Source: Pseudorhizobium tarimense
GTDB lineage: Bacteria > Pseudomonadota > Alphaproteobacteria > Rhizobiales > Rhizobiaceae
Direction: 5' to 3'
NCBI RefSeq assembly: GCF_022968135.1
Contig: NZ_JALJRA010000028.1
Coordinates: 1-47,007 of the forward strand
Length of the DNA stretch: 47,007 nucleotides
Shown here piece after piece: positions 15,449 to 23,436 of this stretch. Positions within the stretch are counted from its first letter, which is position 1. Every line of letters begins with the position of its first letter. Position numbers and translations under genes: made by a program. Below the pieces are notes generated by a model. The model had not been told where the DNA came from. It made no database searches and saw only the letters and a list, made by a program, of their open reading frames with translations.

Positions 15449-16264
15449 TCAGCGCGAGCGCGGATCCAGCAGCTCGCGCAGGCCATCGCCGAGAAGGCTG
15501 AACCCTATGACTGCCATCAGGGTGGCAGCACCAGGAAGGACAGCAAGCCACGGCGCTTGACCGATGAAGGTTTGTGCATCCGCCAGCATGCGACCCCAGG
15601 TGGGCGCAGGGGGCGTCAGCCCCAACCCAAGAAAGCTGAGGCCAGCTTCCGTCAGGATGGCGAGGCCAAGCTGGATCGTCACCTGCACGATGATCTGGTT
15701 GCTGATGTTCGGCAGCACGTGAACGAGGGTGATCCTCAGGGCGGAACGCCCCATGCCGATCGCCGCCAGCACATAAGGGCGCGTCCAGATCTGCAGCGCC
15801 CCCGCCAAGGTCAGCCGCGCGAAGACCGGGATCATGAAGGTGCCGATTGCGATGATGGCGGTGAACCGTCCGGCGCCGAGGAAAGCACCAAGGACCATAG
15901 CCGAAAGGATCGGCGGGACGGCGAAGATGACATCGCAGATGCGCATCAGCACCGTCTGCAGCAGGTCGCGCCCGGCAGCCGCCAGCAGTCCAAGCACCGA
16001 ACCGATGCTAGCGCCGGCCGCGACGGCGAGGAATGCGGTTGATAACGAGTTCCAAGCTCCCGCCATCAGCATCGATGCCATGTCCCGGCCGAACTGGTCC
16101 GTTCCGAGCAGACCCTGTTCAAGCGGCGGCTTCAGTCGCTGAAGGATGTTGATCTGCGCCGGCGGCAAGGGCGTCCAGACCAGCGACAGGACGGCCGTCA
16201 GGATCAACGAGCCAGTGATCAACGCCCCCGCGAGCAGGATCGGGTAACGGGCGAGGATGCGCAT
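15449..16264 (-). CDS. Peptide ABC transporter permease, DppC type (set 2)
   Basis: 271-residue permease with the DppC hallmarks GTDQFGRDMASMLMAGAWNS, cytoplasmic loop PYVLAAIGMGRSALRITLVH and C-terminus LLGDGLRELLDPRSR. It is a little shorter than usual because the N-terminal cytoplasmic tail is brief. Its start codon shares one base with the stop of the upstream DppB gene. It is the last gene of the second binding-protein/permease set. No ATPase follows it; the nearest pair (DppD/DppF, 19847-21426) is upstream in the same strand run and is presumably shared. Confidence 0.92.
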   Translation of the reverse strand: MRILARYPILLAGALITGSLILTAVLSLVWTPLPPAQINILQRLKPPLEQGLLGTDQFGRDMASMLMAGAWNSLSTAFLAVAAGASIGSVLGLLAAAGRDLLQTVLMRICDVIFAVPPILSAMVLGAFLGAGRFTAIIAIGTFMIPVFARLTLAGALQIWTRPYVLAAIGMGRSALRITLVHVLPNISNQIIVQVTIQLGLAILTEAGLSFLGLGLTPPAPTWGRMLADAQTFIGQAPWLAVLPGAATLMAVIGFSLLGDGLRELLDPRSR

Positions 16265-17214
16265 CAGGAACGTTCCGCCCGAAGCCGCGGATCAACGAGA
16301 ATATAGGCGAGCTCGACGAGAAAATTCATCACGATCACCAGCCCTGCGAAAAACAGCACCACATCCTGCATGACGATGACATCGCGCTGTGACAGCGCCT
16401 GATAGGCAAGTCGGCCAAGCCCAGGCAAGTTGAACACATTCTCCACCAGGACGGCTCCCGCAACGAGAAACGTCGCTTGCAGCCCGAAGACGGTGATGAT
16501 CGGGACGAGGGATGCCGGCAAGGCATGTTGCCAGACGGCCCCGCCCTCCCCCAATCCCTTGGCGCGGGCGGTCCGGACGAAGTCCTCGTTGAGCGTCTCA
16601 AGCACGGCCGCGCGCGTGACCCGTGTCAGGACCGCCGCCTGCGGCAGCGCAAGGGCAACCGCCGGAAGAAGCAGGGCCTGAAGCGCCAAGAGAGTGCCGG
16701 CCTCCCATCCAGGAAAGCCGCCGGCCGGCATCCAGCCTAGATTGGTCGCAAACAGCAGGATGAGCAGCAGGCCGAGCCAGAAGGCCGGAACCGCGATGCC
16801 AACATAGGAAAACAGCCCCACGGCAAGATCGATCAGACGCTTCTGGCGCCGCGCAGCCTCAACCCCCAAAGGCACGGCGATAAGGAGAGAGATGAGGATC
16901 GCCATGGCTGCTAATGGCAGCGTCACCGCAAGTCGCTCCACGATCAGGCCCGCAACGGGAACGCCGTAGGTGTAAGAGGTTCCGAGGTCGCCCTGCAACA
17001 CGCCGCTGATCCAGCCGAGGTAGCGCAGAGGCAGGGGCTGATCGAGCCCGAGTTCCCGCTGAAGGGCCGCAAGCGTGTCGGGGCTTGCCGACGTTCCGAG
17101 CATGACGGCTGCCGGGTCGCCCGGCAGCAGATCCATGGCGAGGAAGATCAGGAGAGATGTCACGAGAAGCGTGACCAGGAGACTGGTCAGCCGACGCGCG
17201 ATGAGCGACGCCAT
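16264..17214 (-). CDS. Peptide ABC transporter permease, DppB type (set 2)
   Basis: 316 residues, beginning MASLIARRLTSLLVTLLVTS. The family segment LPGDPAAVMLGTSASPDTLA follows the first helix. The EAA-like loop is in DFVRTARAKGLGEGGAVWQH, and the C-terminus is YILVDPRLRAERS. It forms the transmembrane pore with the DppC encoded directly downstream (1-nt overlap). The gene lies 69 nt after the family 5 binding-protein gene on the same strand, giving a standard three-gene unit. Confidence 0.92.
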   Translation of the reverse strand: MASLIARRLTSLLVTLLVTSLLIFLAMDLLPGDPAAVMLGTSASPDTLAALQRELGLDQPLPLRYLGWISGVLQGDLGTSYTYGVPVAGLIVERLAVTLPLAAMAILISLLIAVPLGVEAARRQKRLIDLAVGLFSYVGIAVPAFWLGLLLILLFATNLGWMPAGGFPGWEAGTLLALQALLLPAVALALPQAAVLTRVTRAAVLETLNEDFVRTARAKGLGEGGAVWQHALPASLVPIITVFGLQATFLVAGAVLVENVFNLPGLGRLAYQALSQRDVIVMQDVVLFFAGLVIVMNFLVELAYILVDPRLRAERS

Positions 17215-17283
17215 TCTACCGCCTCCGCTGACGGGACGCCGAACTTTGCAATCCCGACGCTTTCACCGATGGCATGGCGGCTC

Positions 17284-18795
17284 CTACTCCTCCCAGTAAA
17301 CCTCCCGCAGCACGTTGGAGGGAATCGGTTCGTTTTCCCAGAGGCCCCTCAGCTTTTTGTCCCAGACCCCGAGCTTCGGCATGACGAAGAGGTATAGCGC
17401 CGGCACATCCTGAGCCAGGATCTTCTGTGCCTCGGCGTAAAGCGCCGCCTGCTCATCCGGATCCGTCGTCTGCTGAACCTTGCCGAGGACCTCGTTGAAG
17501 GACGGGTTCTTGTAGTTGAAGTAGTAGGGATCGCGCGCATAGATGTCGATGTCCATCGGTTCGGCATGGGCGACGATGGTCATGTCGTAATCCGAGGCCT
17601 TGAAGACATCCGAGACCCATTTTGCCGGGAACTCGGTCGTCTCGATGTTCATCGTCACGCCGATCTGGGCAAACATGGCCTGCATGATCTGGGCGGTGCG
17701 CTGGGCATAGGCCATCTGGGGTGCCTTGATGATGAAGGTGAAGCCGTTGCCGTAACCGGCCTCCTCCAGCAGTGCCTTCGCCTTTTCGGGGTTGTAGGGA
17801 TAGACGCCGGTGAGGTCTACATAGCCTGGGTCGTTCGACGTATAGTGGCTGCCGATAGGCGTCCCGTAACCCGACCATGCGCCCTCGACGATCATGTTGC
17901 GGTCGAGCGCCATCATCAACGCCTCGCGCACCCGTGCGTCGTCGAAGGGCTTGCGCGCGTTGTTCATTCCGGCAACCACCTTCATCTCGGTGTCGCCGAT
18001 GACCGTCACGTGACGGTCGTCGCCTTCGAAGCTTTCCATCAGTTCGGGCGCCGCGAACTCGGGGAACCCATCGATATCCCCGGCCTTGAGCGCCGCAGCC
18101 TGGGCCTGCGGCTCGGAGATGAAGCGAAAGACTGCCGTTTCCAGCTTCGCCGCCTCACCCTTGTTCCAGTAGTTGGTATTGCGGGCCAGTTCGACCTTCT
18201 CGCCCTTCGACCAATTGACGAAGGTGAAGGGACCGGTCCCAACCGGCGTCGTCTTGTTGTTGTCAGCCGATTTCGTGCCCACCATGCTGGAGGATGGCCA
18301 GGCGAGCCAGTAGAGAAGGCTGCCCGTCGGCTCTCTGAGCTTCAGCACCAGCGTCTGCGGGTCCGGCGTTTCCACGCTTTCAATTGTCTGGAAGTAGCGT
18401 TTCTGCGGATTGACCGAATCTTCGCCGCGTGCGCGGTCGATCGCGAACTTGGCGACGGAGGAATCAAAAACCTCCCCGTCATGGAAGGTGACACCCGGGC
18501 GGAGCTTGAAGGTGTAGGTTCGGCCATCCTCGGAGATCTCCCAGCTTTCGGCGAGCTGGGGCTGGACAGCGCCGTTGCGATCAATGGTCGTCAGGCCTTC
18601 GAAGATGTTCTGCCACGTGACCTGGCCGATCGCGACCGGCGCCGCGATGGTGGGATCGAGGCCAGCGGGTTCGATAGACATTCCCAAGGTCACCGATGTC
18701 TTGGGCGTGGCTTCGACGGCGGGGGCCGCAGATAATGTGGCGAACAAGACGCTGCCGAAAACTGCGGCGGCACCGAAAAACTTCCTGATACGCAT
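17284..18795 (-). CDS. Peptide ABC transporter substrate-binding protein, family 5 (set 2)
   Basis: About 503 residues from ATG 18795, which directly precedes a signal peptide (MRIRKFFGAAAVFGSVLFAT) with AGGGAC upstream. ATG 18825 in the same frame is the alternative. The mature protein shows the family 5 pattern YTFKLRPGVTFHDGEVFDSS and GPFTFVNWSKGEKVELARN. It captures an oligopeptide or related ligand in the periplasm for the set 2 permeases. The 127-nt gap upstream contains an 8-bp palindrome (18885-18907), suggesting its own regulated promoter in addition to read-through from the LysR gene. Confidence 0.92.
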   Translation of the reverse strand: MRIRKFFGAAAVFGSVLFATLSAAPAVEATPKTSVTLGMSIEPAGLDPTIAAPVAIGQVTWQNIFEGLTTIDRNGAVQPQLAESWEISEDGRTYTFKLRPGVTFHDGEVFDSSVAKFAIDRARGEDSVNPQKRYFQTIESVETPDPQTLVLKLREPTGSLLYWLAWPSSSMVGTKSADNNKTTPVGTGPFTFVNWSKGEKVELARNTNYWNKGEAAKLETAVFRFISEPQAQAAALKAGDIDGFPEFAAPELMESFEGDDRHVTVIGDTEMKVVAGMNNARKPFDDARVREALMMALDRNMIVEGAWSGYGTPIGSHYTSNDPGYVDLTGVYPYNPEKAKALLEEAGYGNGFTFIIKAPQMAYAQRTAQIMQAMFAQIGVTMNIETTEFPAKWVSDVFKASDYDMTIVAHAEPMDIDIYARDPYYFNYKNPSFNEVLGKVQQTTDPDEQAALYAEAQKILAQDVPALYLFVMPKLGVWDKKLRGLWENEPIPSNVLREVYWEE

Positions 18796-18884
18796 GGCGG
18801 CTTCGTCCCTGAGCAGGTGTTGCATGGCGTTTCAGCCCATATGGCACCGCTTCCGCGAACACACAATAGGAAATAAGACGGATC

Positions 18885-18907
18885 CGTGTAGCCTAAAACG
18901 CTACACG
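18885..18907. promoter_or_regulatory. Perfect 8-7-8 palindrome upstream of the set 2 binding-protein gene
   Basis: CGTGTAGC (18885-18892) and GCTACACG (18900-18907) are exact reverse complements around CTAAAAC. The site is 90 nt upstream of the binding-protein start and 16 nt past the LysR stop. There is no U-run, so an operator (for the adjacent LysR or another regulator) is more likely than a terminator. Confidence 0.5.
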
Positions 18908-18922
18908 AGAACTGCCGGCGGA

Positions 18923-19828
18923 TCACCTGTGTGTGTTGGGGATACCCATGTAGCTTTCGATGAACTCTACTAAGGCTTTTGCGGCGGCAGTGAGCTGCCT
19001 ATCCGGCGAGACGCAGAGATCGATGGCGGTTCGAATGGCCTTGCCTTCGGCCACCGGCACCGCAGAGAGCAAACCTGCTTCCACCTCACGGCGCACCGAG
19101 AGTTCAGGAAGCAAGGTCACGGCCGCACCCCGCAGAACCAGTTCCTTCAGCATATCCAGCGAGCTGGTGACGAAGAGAGGATCGGGCGCCAGCTTCTCAC
19201 GGTCAAACAGGTCGTCGATCGTTTGGCGCGCCGCAAATCCCCGATCGGGGAGCGCCAGCGGCAGCTCCATCAGCTCCGTGAGCGAAATCTCCTTCGCCTT
19301 GGACAGAGGATGCTGCCGGCTGAGGATTACATCGTAAGCGACCTCCGAGCTCAGGCGGACCTTCACGCCCGCTAGCGGCGGAGCAAAGAGCGTGACCGCG
19401 ATATCCGCCTCGCCCGCAGCAAGGGCCTCGATCGCCTCGCGGGCGCTGCTGATCGTTACCTCGAAGCGCAGTCTGGGGTGGCGCAGGCTGAAGTCCGCAA
19501 GCACCGGCGCAATCACGTTCGCGACGGTCGCACCATTGGCATAAAGCACCACCTTGCCGCCCTGCAGCCCCTTCAGGTCCTCGATCAGTTGGTGAACATG
19601 ATCCAGTTCGCGAAGGGTTTTGCCCGCCCGCTCCGCCAGCAGCCTACCGGCCGCCGTAAGCCGGATGCCGCGGTTGGTGCGCTCGACAAGCTGCGCACCG
19701 AAGTATTCCTCGAGGTTTTCGATCTGCCGGCTGACGGCCGTTGGCGCGACGTTCAAATTTTCCGCCGCCGCACGCATGGAGCTGGTGCGCACCAGCTCGT
19801 CGAAATAGAGCAGCGCCCTAAGGTTCAT
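18923..19828 (-). CDS. LysR family regulator inside the peptide-uptake cluster
   Basis: 301 residues. The N-terminal winged helix-turn-helix is standard (LVRTSSMRAAAENLNVAPTA, VSRQIENLEEYFGAQLVERT), followed by the effector-binding domain (VLADFSLRHPRLRFEVTISS, AGEADIAVTLFAP). The gene lies in the same direction as the transporters, only 18 nt after the DppF gene and before the set 2 binding-protein gene. It is therefore probably co-transcribed with the set 1 transporter, which is unusual for a LysR gene, usually divergent. It may control set 2 through the palindrome downstream of its stop. The ligand is unknown. Confidence 0.93.
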   Translation of the reverse strand: MNLRALLYFDELVRTSSMRAAAENLNVAPTAVSRQIENLEEYFGAQLVERTNRGIRLTAAGRLLAERAGKTLRELDHVHQLIEDLKGLQGGKVVLYANGATVANVIAPVLADFSLRHPRLRFEVTISSAREAIEALAAGEADIAVTLFAPPLAGVKVRLSSEVAYDVILSRQHPLSKAKEISLTELMELPLALPDRGFAARQTIDDLFDREKLAPDPLFVTSSLDMLKELVLRGAAVTLLPELSVRREVEAGLLSAVPVAEGKAIRTAIDLCVSPDRQLTAAAKALVEFIESYMGIPNTHR

Positions 19829-19846
19829 GCTCGTGCACCGGCAGCG

Positions 19847-20596
19847 TCAGTCACGACGGAAGCCCTCGCTCGCCACCATCAGCTGACGGGTATACTCCGC
19901 CGAGAGCTGCCGCTTTTCCAGTGCCTCGACCGGCACCGTTTCGACCGCCTCGCCGCTCTTCATCACGGTGAGGCGTTCGCACATGTGGCTGATAACGCCC
20001 AGATCATGGCTTACCATCACGAAGGTGAGGTTCCGGTCGCGGCGGGCCTGCTCCAGAAGATTGAGGATCTCCGCCTGGATGGACGCATCAAGCGCTGAGG
20101 TAGGCTCGTCGAGAAGCAGGATCTTCGGTTCGACGATGAGGGCGCGGGCGATCGCAATTCGCTGCCGCTGCCCGCCCGACAGCTGATGCGAGTAGCGGAA
20201 ACGGAAGCCGCTCCCGAGCCCCACCTCGTCTAGCGCACGGGCAATCCGGGCATCCACGTTGTCAAACCCGTGGATGGTCAGCGGCTCCAGCAGCAACCGG
20301 TCGACCGTCTGGCGCGGATGCAGTGACCCGTAAGGATCCTGGAAGACCATCTGGACCGTCCGGTAGAACTCCTTGTCGCGTTTGCGGCCGCTATAGCTGC
20401 GCCCGTTGACGGTGAGACTGCCCGACTGGAAGCTGGCGAGCCCTGTGGTTGCACGAAGCAGGGTGGACTTGCCGGAGCCGGATTCGCCGACAATGCCGAA
20501 GGACTCGCCGAAGTTGACATCGAGGCTGACGCGGTTCAGCGCCGCAAAATCCTCGTACATCACCAGCATGTCGCGGATCGAAAGAGCCGCTGTCAT
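19847..20596 (-). CDS. Peptide ABC transporter ATP-binding protein (DppF type)
   Basis: 249 residues from ATG 20596, which overlaps the preceding gene's stop (ATGA). It has Walker A GESGSGKS, Q-loop QMVFQDPYGSLHPRQ, signature LSGGQRQR, Walker B ILLLDEPTSALD and the switch His in MVSHDLGV. It pairs with the DppD protein encoded immediately upstream as the second ATPase subunit. The C-terminal oligopeptide-transporter extension is short. It is the only DppF-like gene for both permease sets in this cluster. Confidence 0.94.
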   Translation of the reverse strand: MTAALSIRDMLVMYEDFAALNRVSLDVNFGESFGIVGESGSGKSTLLRATTGLASFQSGSLTVNGRSYSGRKRDKEFYRTVQMVFQDPYGSLHPRQTVDRLLLEPLTIHGFDNVDARIARALDEVGLGSGFRFRYSHQLSGGQRQRIAIARALIVEPKILLLDEPTSALDASIQAEILNLLEQARRDRNLTFVMVSHDLGVISHMCERLTVMKSGEAVETVPVEALEKRQLSAEYTRQLMVASEGFRRD

Positions 20597-21426
20597 TCTG
20601 CCCACTCCTTCTGACGCTCCAGAACCGGCAGCGGATGCCGGTGGCTGCCAATGCGCGGCAGGCAGTTCAGAAGCCCCTGGGTGTAGGGATGGTGTGCCTG
20701 CTCGAGAGCGGCGGAGGACAGCTCCTCCACCACGCGTCCCGCATACATGACCAGCACGCGGTCGCAGAAGGTCGAGACGAGGCGGAGATCGTGAGACACG
20801 AAGATCAGCCCCATGCCCCGTTCCGACACAAGCTTGTCGAGGATTGCCAGCACCTCGAGCTGGACGGTGACGTCCAGCGCCGAGGTCGGCTCGTCGGCGA
20901 TCAGCAGGTCCGGGCCGCAGACCAGCATCATCGCGATCATCGCCCGCTGACCCATGCCGCCGGAAACCTCGTGCGGGTAGAGATCGAAGACGCGCTTCGG
21001 GTCGTTGATCTGAACCGCCTCGAGCATCTGCAGGACGCGCGTGCGGGCATCTTTGCTGCTGATCCGTTCATGGGTCTTCAGCGTCTCGACGATCTGCCGT
21101 CCGATCGTCATCACCGGGTTTAACGAGTATTTCGGGTCCTGAAGGATCATCGCGAGACGTTTGCCGCGCAGCAGGCGCCTTTCCTTTGGTGGCATCGCCA
21201 GAAGGTCCATGTCGCCGAAAAGCAGCTTCTTGGCCCGGACCTCCGCCTGACTTGGCGTCAGGCCCATGATGGCCCGCCCGGTCTGCGACTTGCCCGACCC
21301 GGACTCCCCGACGATCCCAAGCCGCTCGCGCCCAAGGGTGAAGGAGACGCCGCGCACCGCATCAACCGTTCCGGTTTGTGTGGGAAAGCTGACCCGCAGG
21401 TCCTCTACCGTCAGAAGTGGCGTCAT
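20593..21426 (-). CDS. Peptide ABC transporter ATP-binding protein (DppD type)
   Basis: 277 residues. ATG 21426 begins MTPLLTVEDLRVSFPTQTG. A much longer in-frame extension covers the DppC gene in another frame and is an artefact. It has Walker A GESGSGKS, Q-loop MILQDPKYSLNPVM, signature VSGGMGQRAMIA and Walker B LLIADEPTSALDV. The signature reads GGMGQR rather than the common GGMRQR, a minor variation. The C-terminal HPYTQGLLNCLPRIG is the family tail. The gene overlaps its neighbours by 4 nt on each side, inside a tightly coupled operon. Confidence 0.94.
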   Translation of the reverse strand: MTPLLTVEDLRVSFPTQTGTVDAVRGVSFTLGRERLGIVGESGSGKSQTGRAIMGLTPSQAEVRAKKLLFGDMDLLAMPPKERRLLRGKRLAMILQDPKYSLNPVMTIGRQIVETLKTHERISSKDARTRVLQMLEAVQINDPKRVFDLYPHEVSGGMGQRAMIAMMLVCGPDLLIADEPTSALDVTVQLEVLAILDKLVSERGMGLIFVSHDLRLVSTFCDRVLVMYAGRVVEELSSAALEQAHHPYTQGLLNCLPRIGSHRHPLPVLERQKEWAE

Positions 21427-22355
21427 TGTCCCGCCTCCTTCGGATCGAGCGCGTCGCGAAGGCCGTCGCCCAGCAGATTGAATCCGAGGCTGACGATCAG
21501 GATTGCAATGCCCGGCATGGCGGCAACCCACCACTGGTCGAGGATGAAGCGTCGCCCCGAAGCTATCATCGCGCCCCATTCCGGCAGCGGCGGCTGCGCG
21601 CCGAGCCCGAGGAAGCCGAGGCCGGCGGCGGTCAGGATGATGCCTGCCATGTCGAGCGTGACGCGCACGATCAGCGAGGACAGGCACAGCGGCATGACAT
21701 GGCGCATGACGATGCGGAACGGCGACGCACCCATCAGTTGCACGGCTGAGATGAACTCCGACTGCCGGAAGGTCATGGTTTCCGCCCGCGCGATCCGGGC
21801 ATAGGGCGGCCAGGAGGTGACGGCGATCGCCAGGATCGCGTTCTCGATGCCAGGCCCGAGAGCCGCGACCAGCGCAAGGGCCAGCACGAGCTTCGGGAAG
21901 GCAAGGAAGATGTCTGTGATACGCATCAGCACGGCATCGATCCACCCTCCGGCATAGCCGGACACAGTGCCGACGATTAGCCCGACCGGTGCGGCGATGA
22001 CCGCGACCAGAACCACGACGAGCAGCGTCAGGCGCGAGCCGTAGAGCAGCCGCGAGAGGATGTCGCGACCCTGGTCATCCGTCCCCAGCAGATAGCCTTC
22101 ACTACCCGGCGGCAAAAGGCGCGCATTGCGCAGGTCACCCTGCAGCGGATCATGGGGCGCAAGCACCCCGGCAAAGGCTGCGACAAACAGCAGCGCCAGG
22201 ATGATCATGAGGCCCAGAAGCGCAAGACGGTTTTCGGCAAACCGCCGCCAGACGACGTAAGCCCGCCCCAGCTTGGCCTGCCGGCGCGACTGCGGACGGT
22301 CGGAAAGCAGCCACTCCCGCGAATAAGGTTTCACAGTCTGCTCCACGACGCTCAT
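21423..22355 (-). CDS. Peptide ABC transporter permease, DppC type (set 1)
   Basis: 310 residues from ATG 22355 (MSVVEQTVKPYSREWLL). The segment RRFAENRLALLGLMIILALL contains the first helix. GTDDQGRDILSRLLYGSR and the loop EFISAVQLMGASPFRIVMRH are typical of DppC, and the C-terminus is LLGDGLRDALDPKEAGQ. The start overlaps the DppB stop by 4 nt and the stop overlaps the DppD start by 4 nt. With DppB it forms the membrane channel of the first transporter in this cluster. Confidence 0.93.
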   Translation of the reverse strand: MSVVEQTVKPYSREWLLSDRPQSRRQAKLGRAYVVWRRFAENRLALLGLMIILALLFVAAFAGVLAPHDPLQGDLRNARLLPPGSEGYLLGTDDQGRDILSRLLYGSRLTLLVVVLVAVIAAPVGLIVGTVSGYAGGWIDAVLMRITDIFLAFPKLVLALALVAALGPGIENAILAIAVTSWPPYARIARAETMTFRQSEFISAVQLMGASPFRIVMRHVMPLCLSSLIVRVTLDMAGIILTAAGLGFLGLGAQPPLPEWGAMIASGRRFILDQWWVAAMPGIAILIVSLGFNLLGDGLRDALDPKEAGQ

Positions 22356-23419
22356 CGGCTGCGGGTCCTCGGATCGAGCGTCCGATAAAGAAGATCGGAC
22401 AGGAGGTTGATGCCGACGAAGACGGCACCGATCACGACGGTCCCACCGAGCACGGCGTTCATGTCTGCGTTCTGCAGCGAATTGGTGATGTAGAGGCCAA
22501 GTCCCGGCCAGGCGAAGATCGTCTCGGTCAGGACAGAGCCTTCCAGCAGCCCTGCATAGGAAAGCGCGATCACCGTGACCAACGGCACGGCGGCATTGCG
22601 CAGCGCGTGAAACCAGATGATACGCGCTTCCGACAGTCCCTTTGCGCGCGCGGCAACAACATACTCCTGGCTGAGCTCGTTCAGCATGAAGGAGCGCGTC
22701 ATACGACTGATATAGGCCAGCGAGAAATAGCCGAGCAGCGTCCCCGGCAGAATGATGTGGCGGAAGAGATCGCGCACCACGTCCCACTCGCCCTGCCAGA
22801 CGGCATCGAGCAGGTAGAACCCTGTGGCCGGCGTGAAGGTGTATTCATATACGATGTCCATGCGACCCGGATAGGCGACCCAGCCCAGCTTTGCGTAGAA
22901 GAGCACCAGCGCGAGCAGCCCCAGCCAGAAGATCGGCACGGAATAGCCGACGAGCCCGATCACCCGCACCACCTGATCAGCAATGCTGCCGCGCTTGACC
23001 GCAGCCAGGACTCCGAGCGGAATGCCAAGCACGGCGCCGATGATGGTGCCAACGGTGGCAAGTTCGATCGTCGCCGGAAACACGCGGAGAATGTCGGTCA
23101 GCACCGGATTGGTGGTCAGGACGGACGTGCCGAAGTCTCCGGAAGCGACCTGCTTCAAGTAGATCCAGAACTGCTGGTAGAGCGGCAGGTCGAGGCCGAG
23201 CTCCAGCCGGATTCGCTCCACCACGTGCTGGGGCGCGCGATCGCCGACGATGGCAAGCGCCGGATCGATTGGGATGACCCGACCGATGAAGAAGGTGACG
23301 GCAAGAAGGCCAAGAAGGGTGGTCGCCGCCATGACGAAGAAACGCATGAGCGCGGACGCGAAGGCAGGTACCCGCCGCCTGTGACGGCGGGTGGCTGCGG
23401 ATGTCTCCGTGAGAGCCAA
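22352..23419 (-). CDS. Peptide ABC transporter permease, DppB type (set 1)
   Basis: Up to 355 residues. The reading frame opens with TTG 23419, which has AAGGA about 8 nt before it. The first ATG in frame is 23347 (MRFFVMAATTLLGLLAVTF), which would remove a basic N-terminal extension. Family features are IPIDPALAIVGDRAPQHVVE after the first helix, EYVVAARAKGLSEARIIWFH as the ATPase-contact loop, and the C-terminus LLYRTLDPRTRSR. The periplasmic region is longer than in set 2. It lies 17 nt after the binding-protein gene. Confidence 0.9.
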   Translation of the reverse strand: MALTETSAATRRHRRRVPAFASALMRFFVMAATTLLGLLAVTFFIGRVIPIDPALAIVGDRAPQHVVERIRLELGLDLPLYQQFWIYLKQVASGDFGTSVLTTNPVLTDILRVFPATIELATVGTIIGAVLGIPLGVLAAVKRGSIADQVVRVIGLVGYSVPIFWLGLLALVLFYAKLGWVAYPGRMDIVYEYTFTPATGFYLLDAVWQGEWDVVRDLFRHIILPGTLLGYFSLAYISRMTRSFMLNELSQEYVVAARAKGLSEARIIWFHALRNAAVPLVTVIALSYAGLLEGSVLTETIFAWPGLGLYITNSLQNADMNAVLGGTVVIGAVFVGINLLSDLLYRTLDPRTRSR

Positions 23420-23436
23420 GGATGTATTCCTTCAGC

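Noticed and set aside
20593..21945. Long N-terminal extension of the DppD frame up to 21945
   Set aside because: The extension lies over the DppC gene in another frame, is arginine-rich and unlike any domain. The true start at 21426 has the family N-terminus and a 4-nt overlap.
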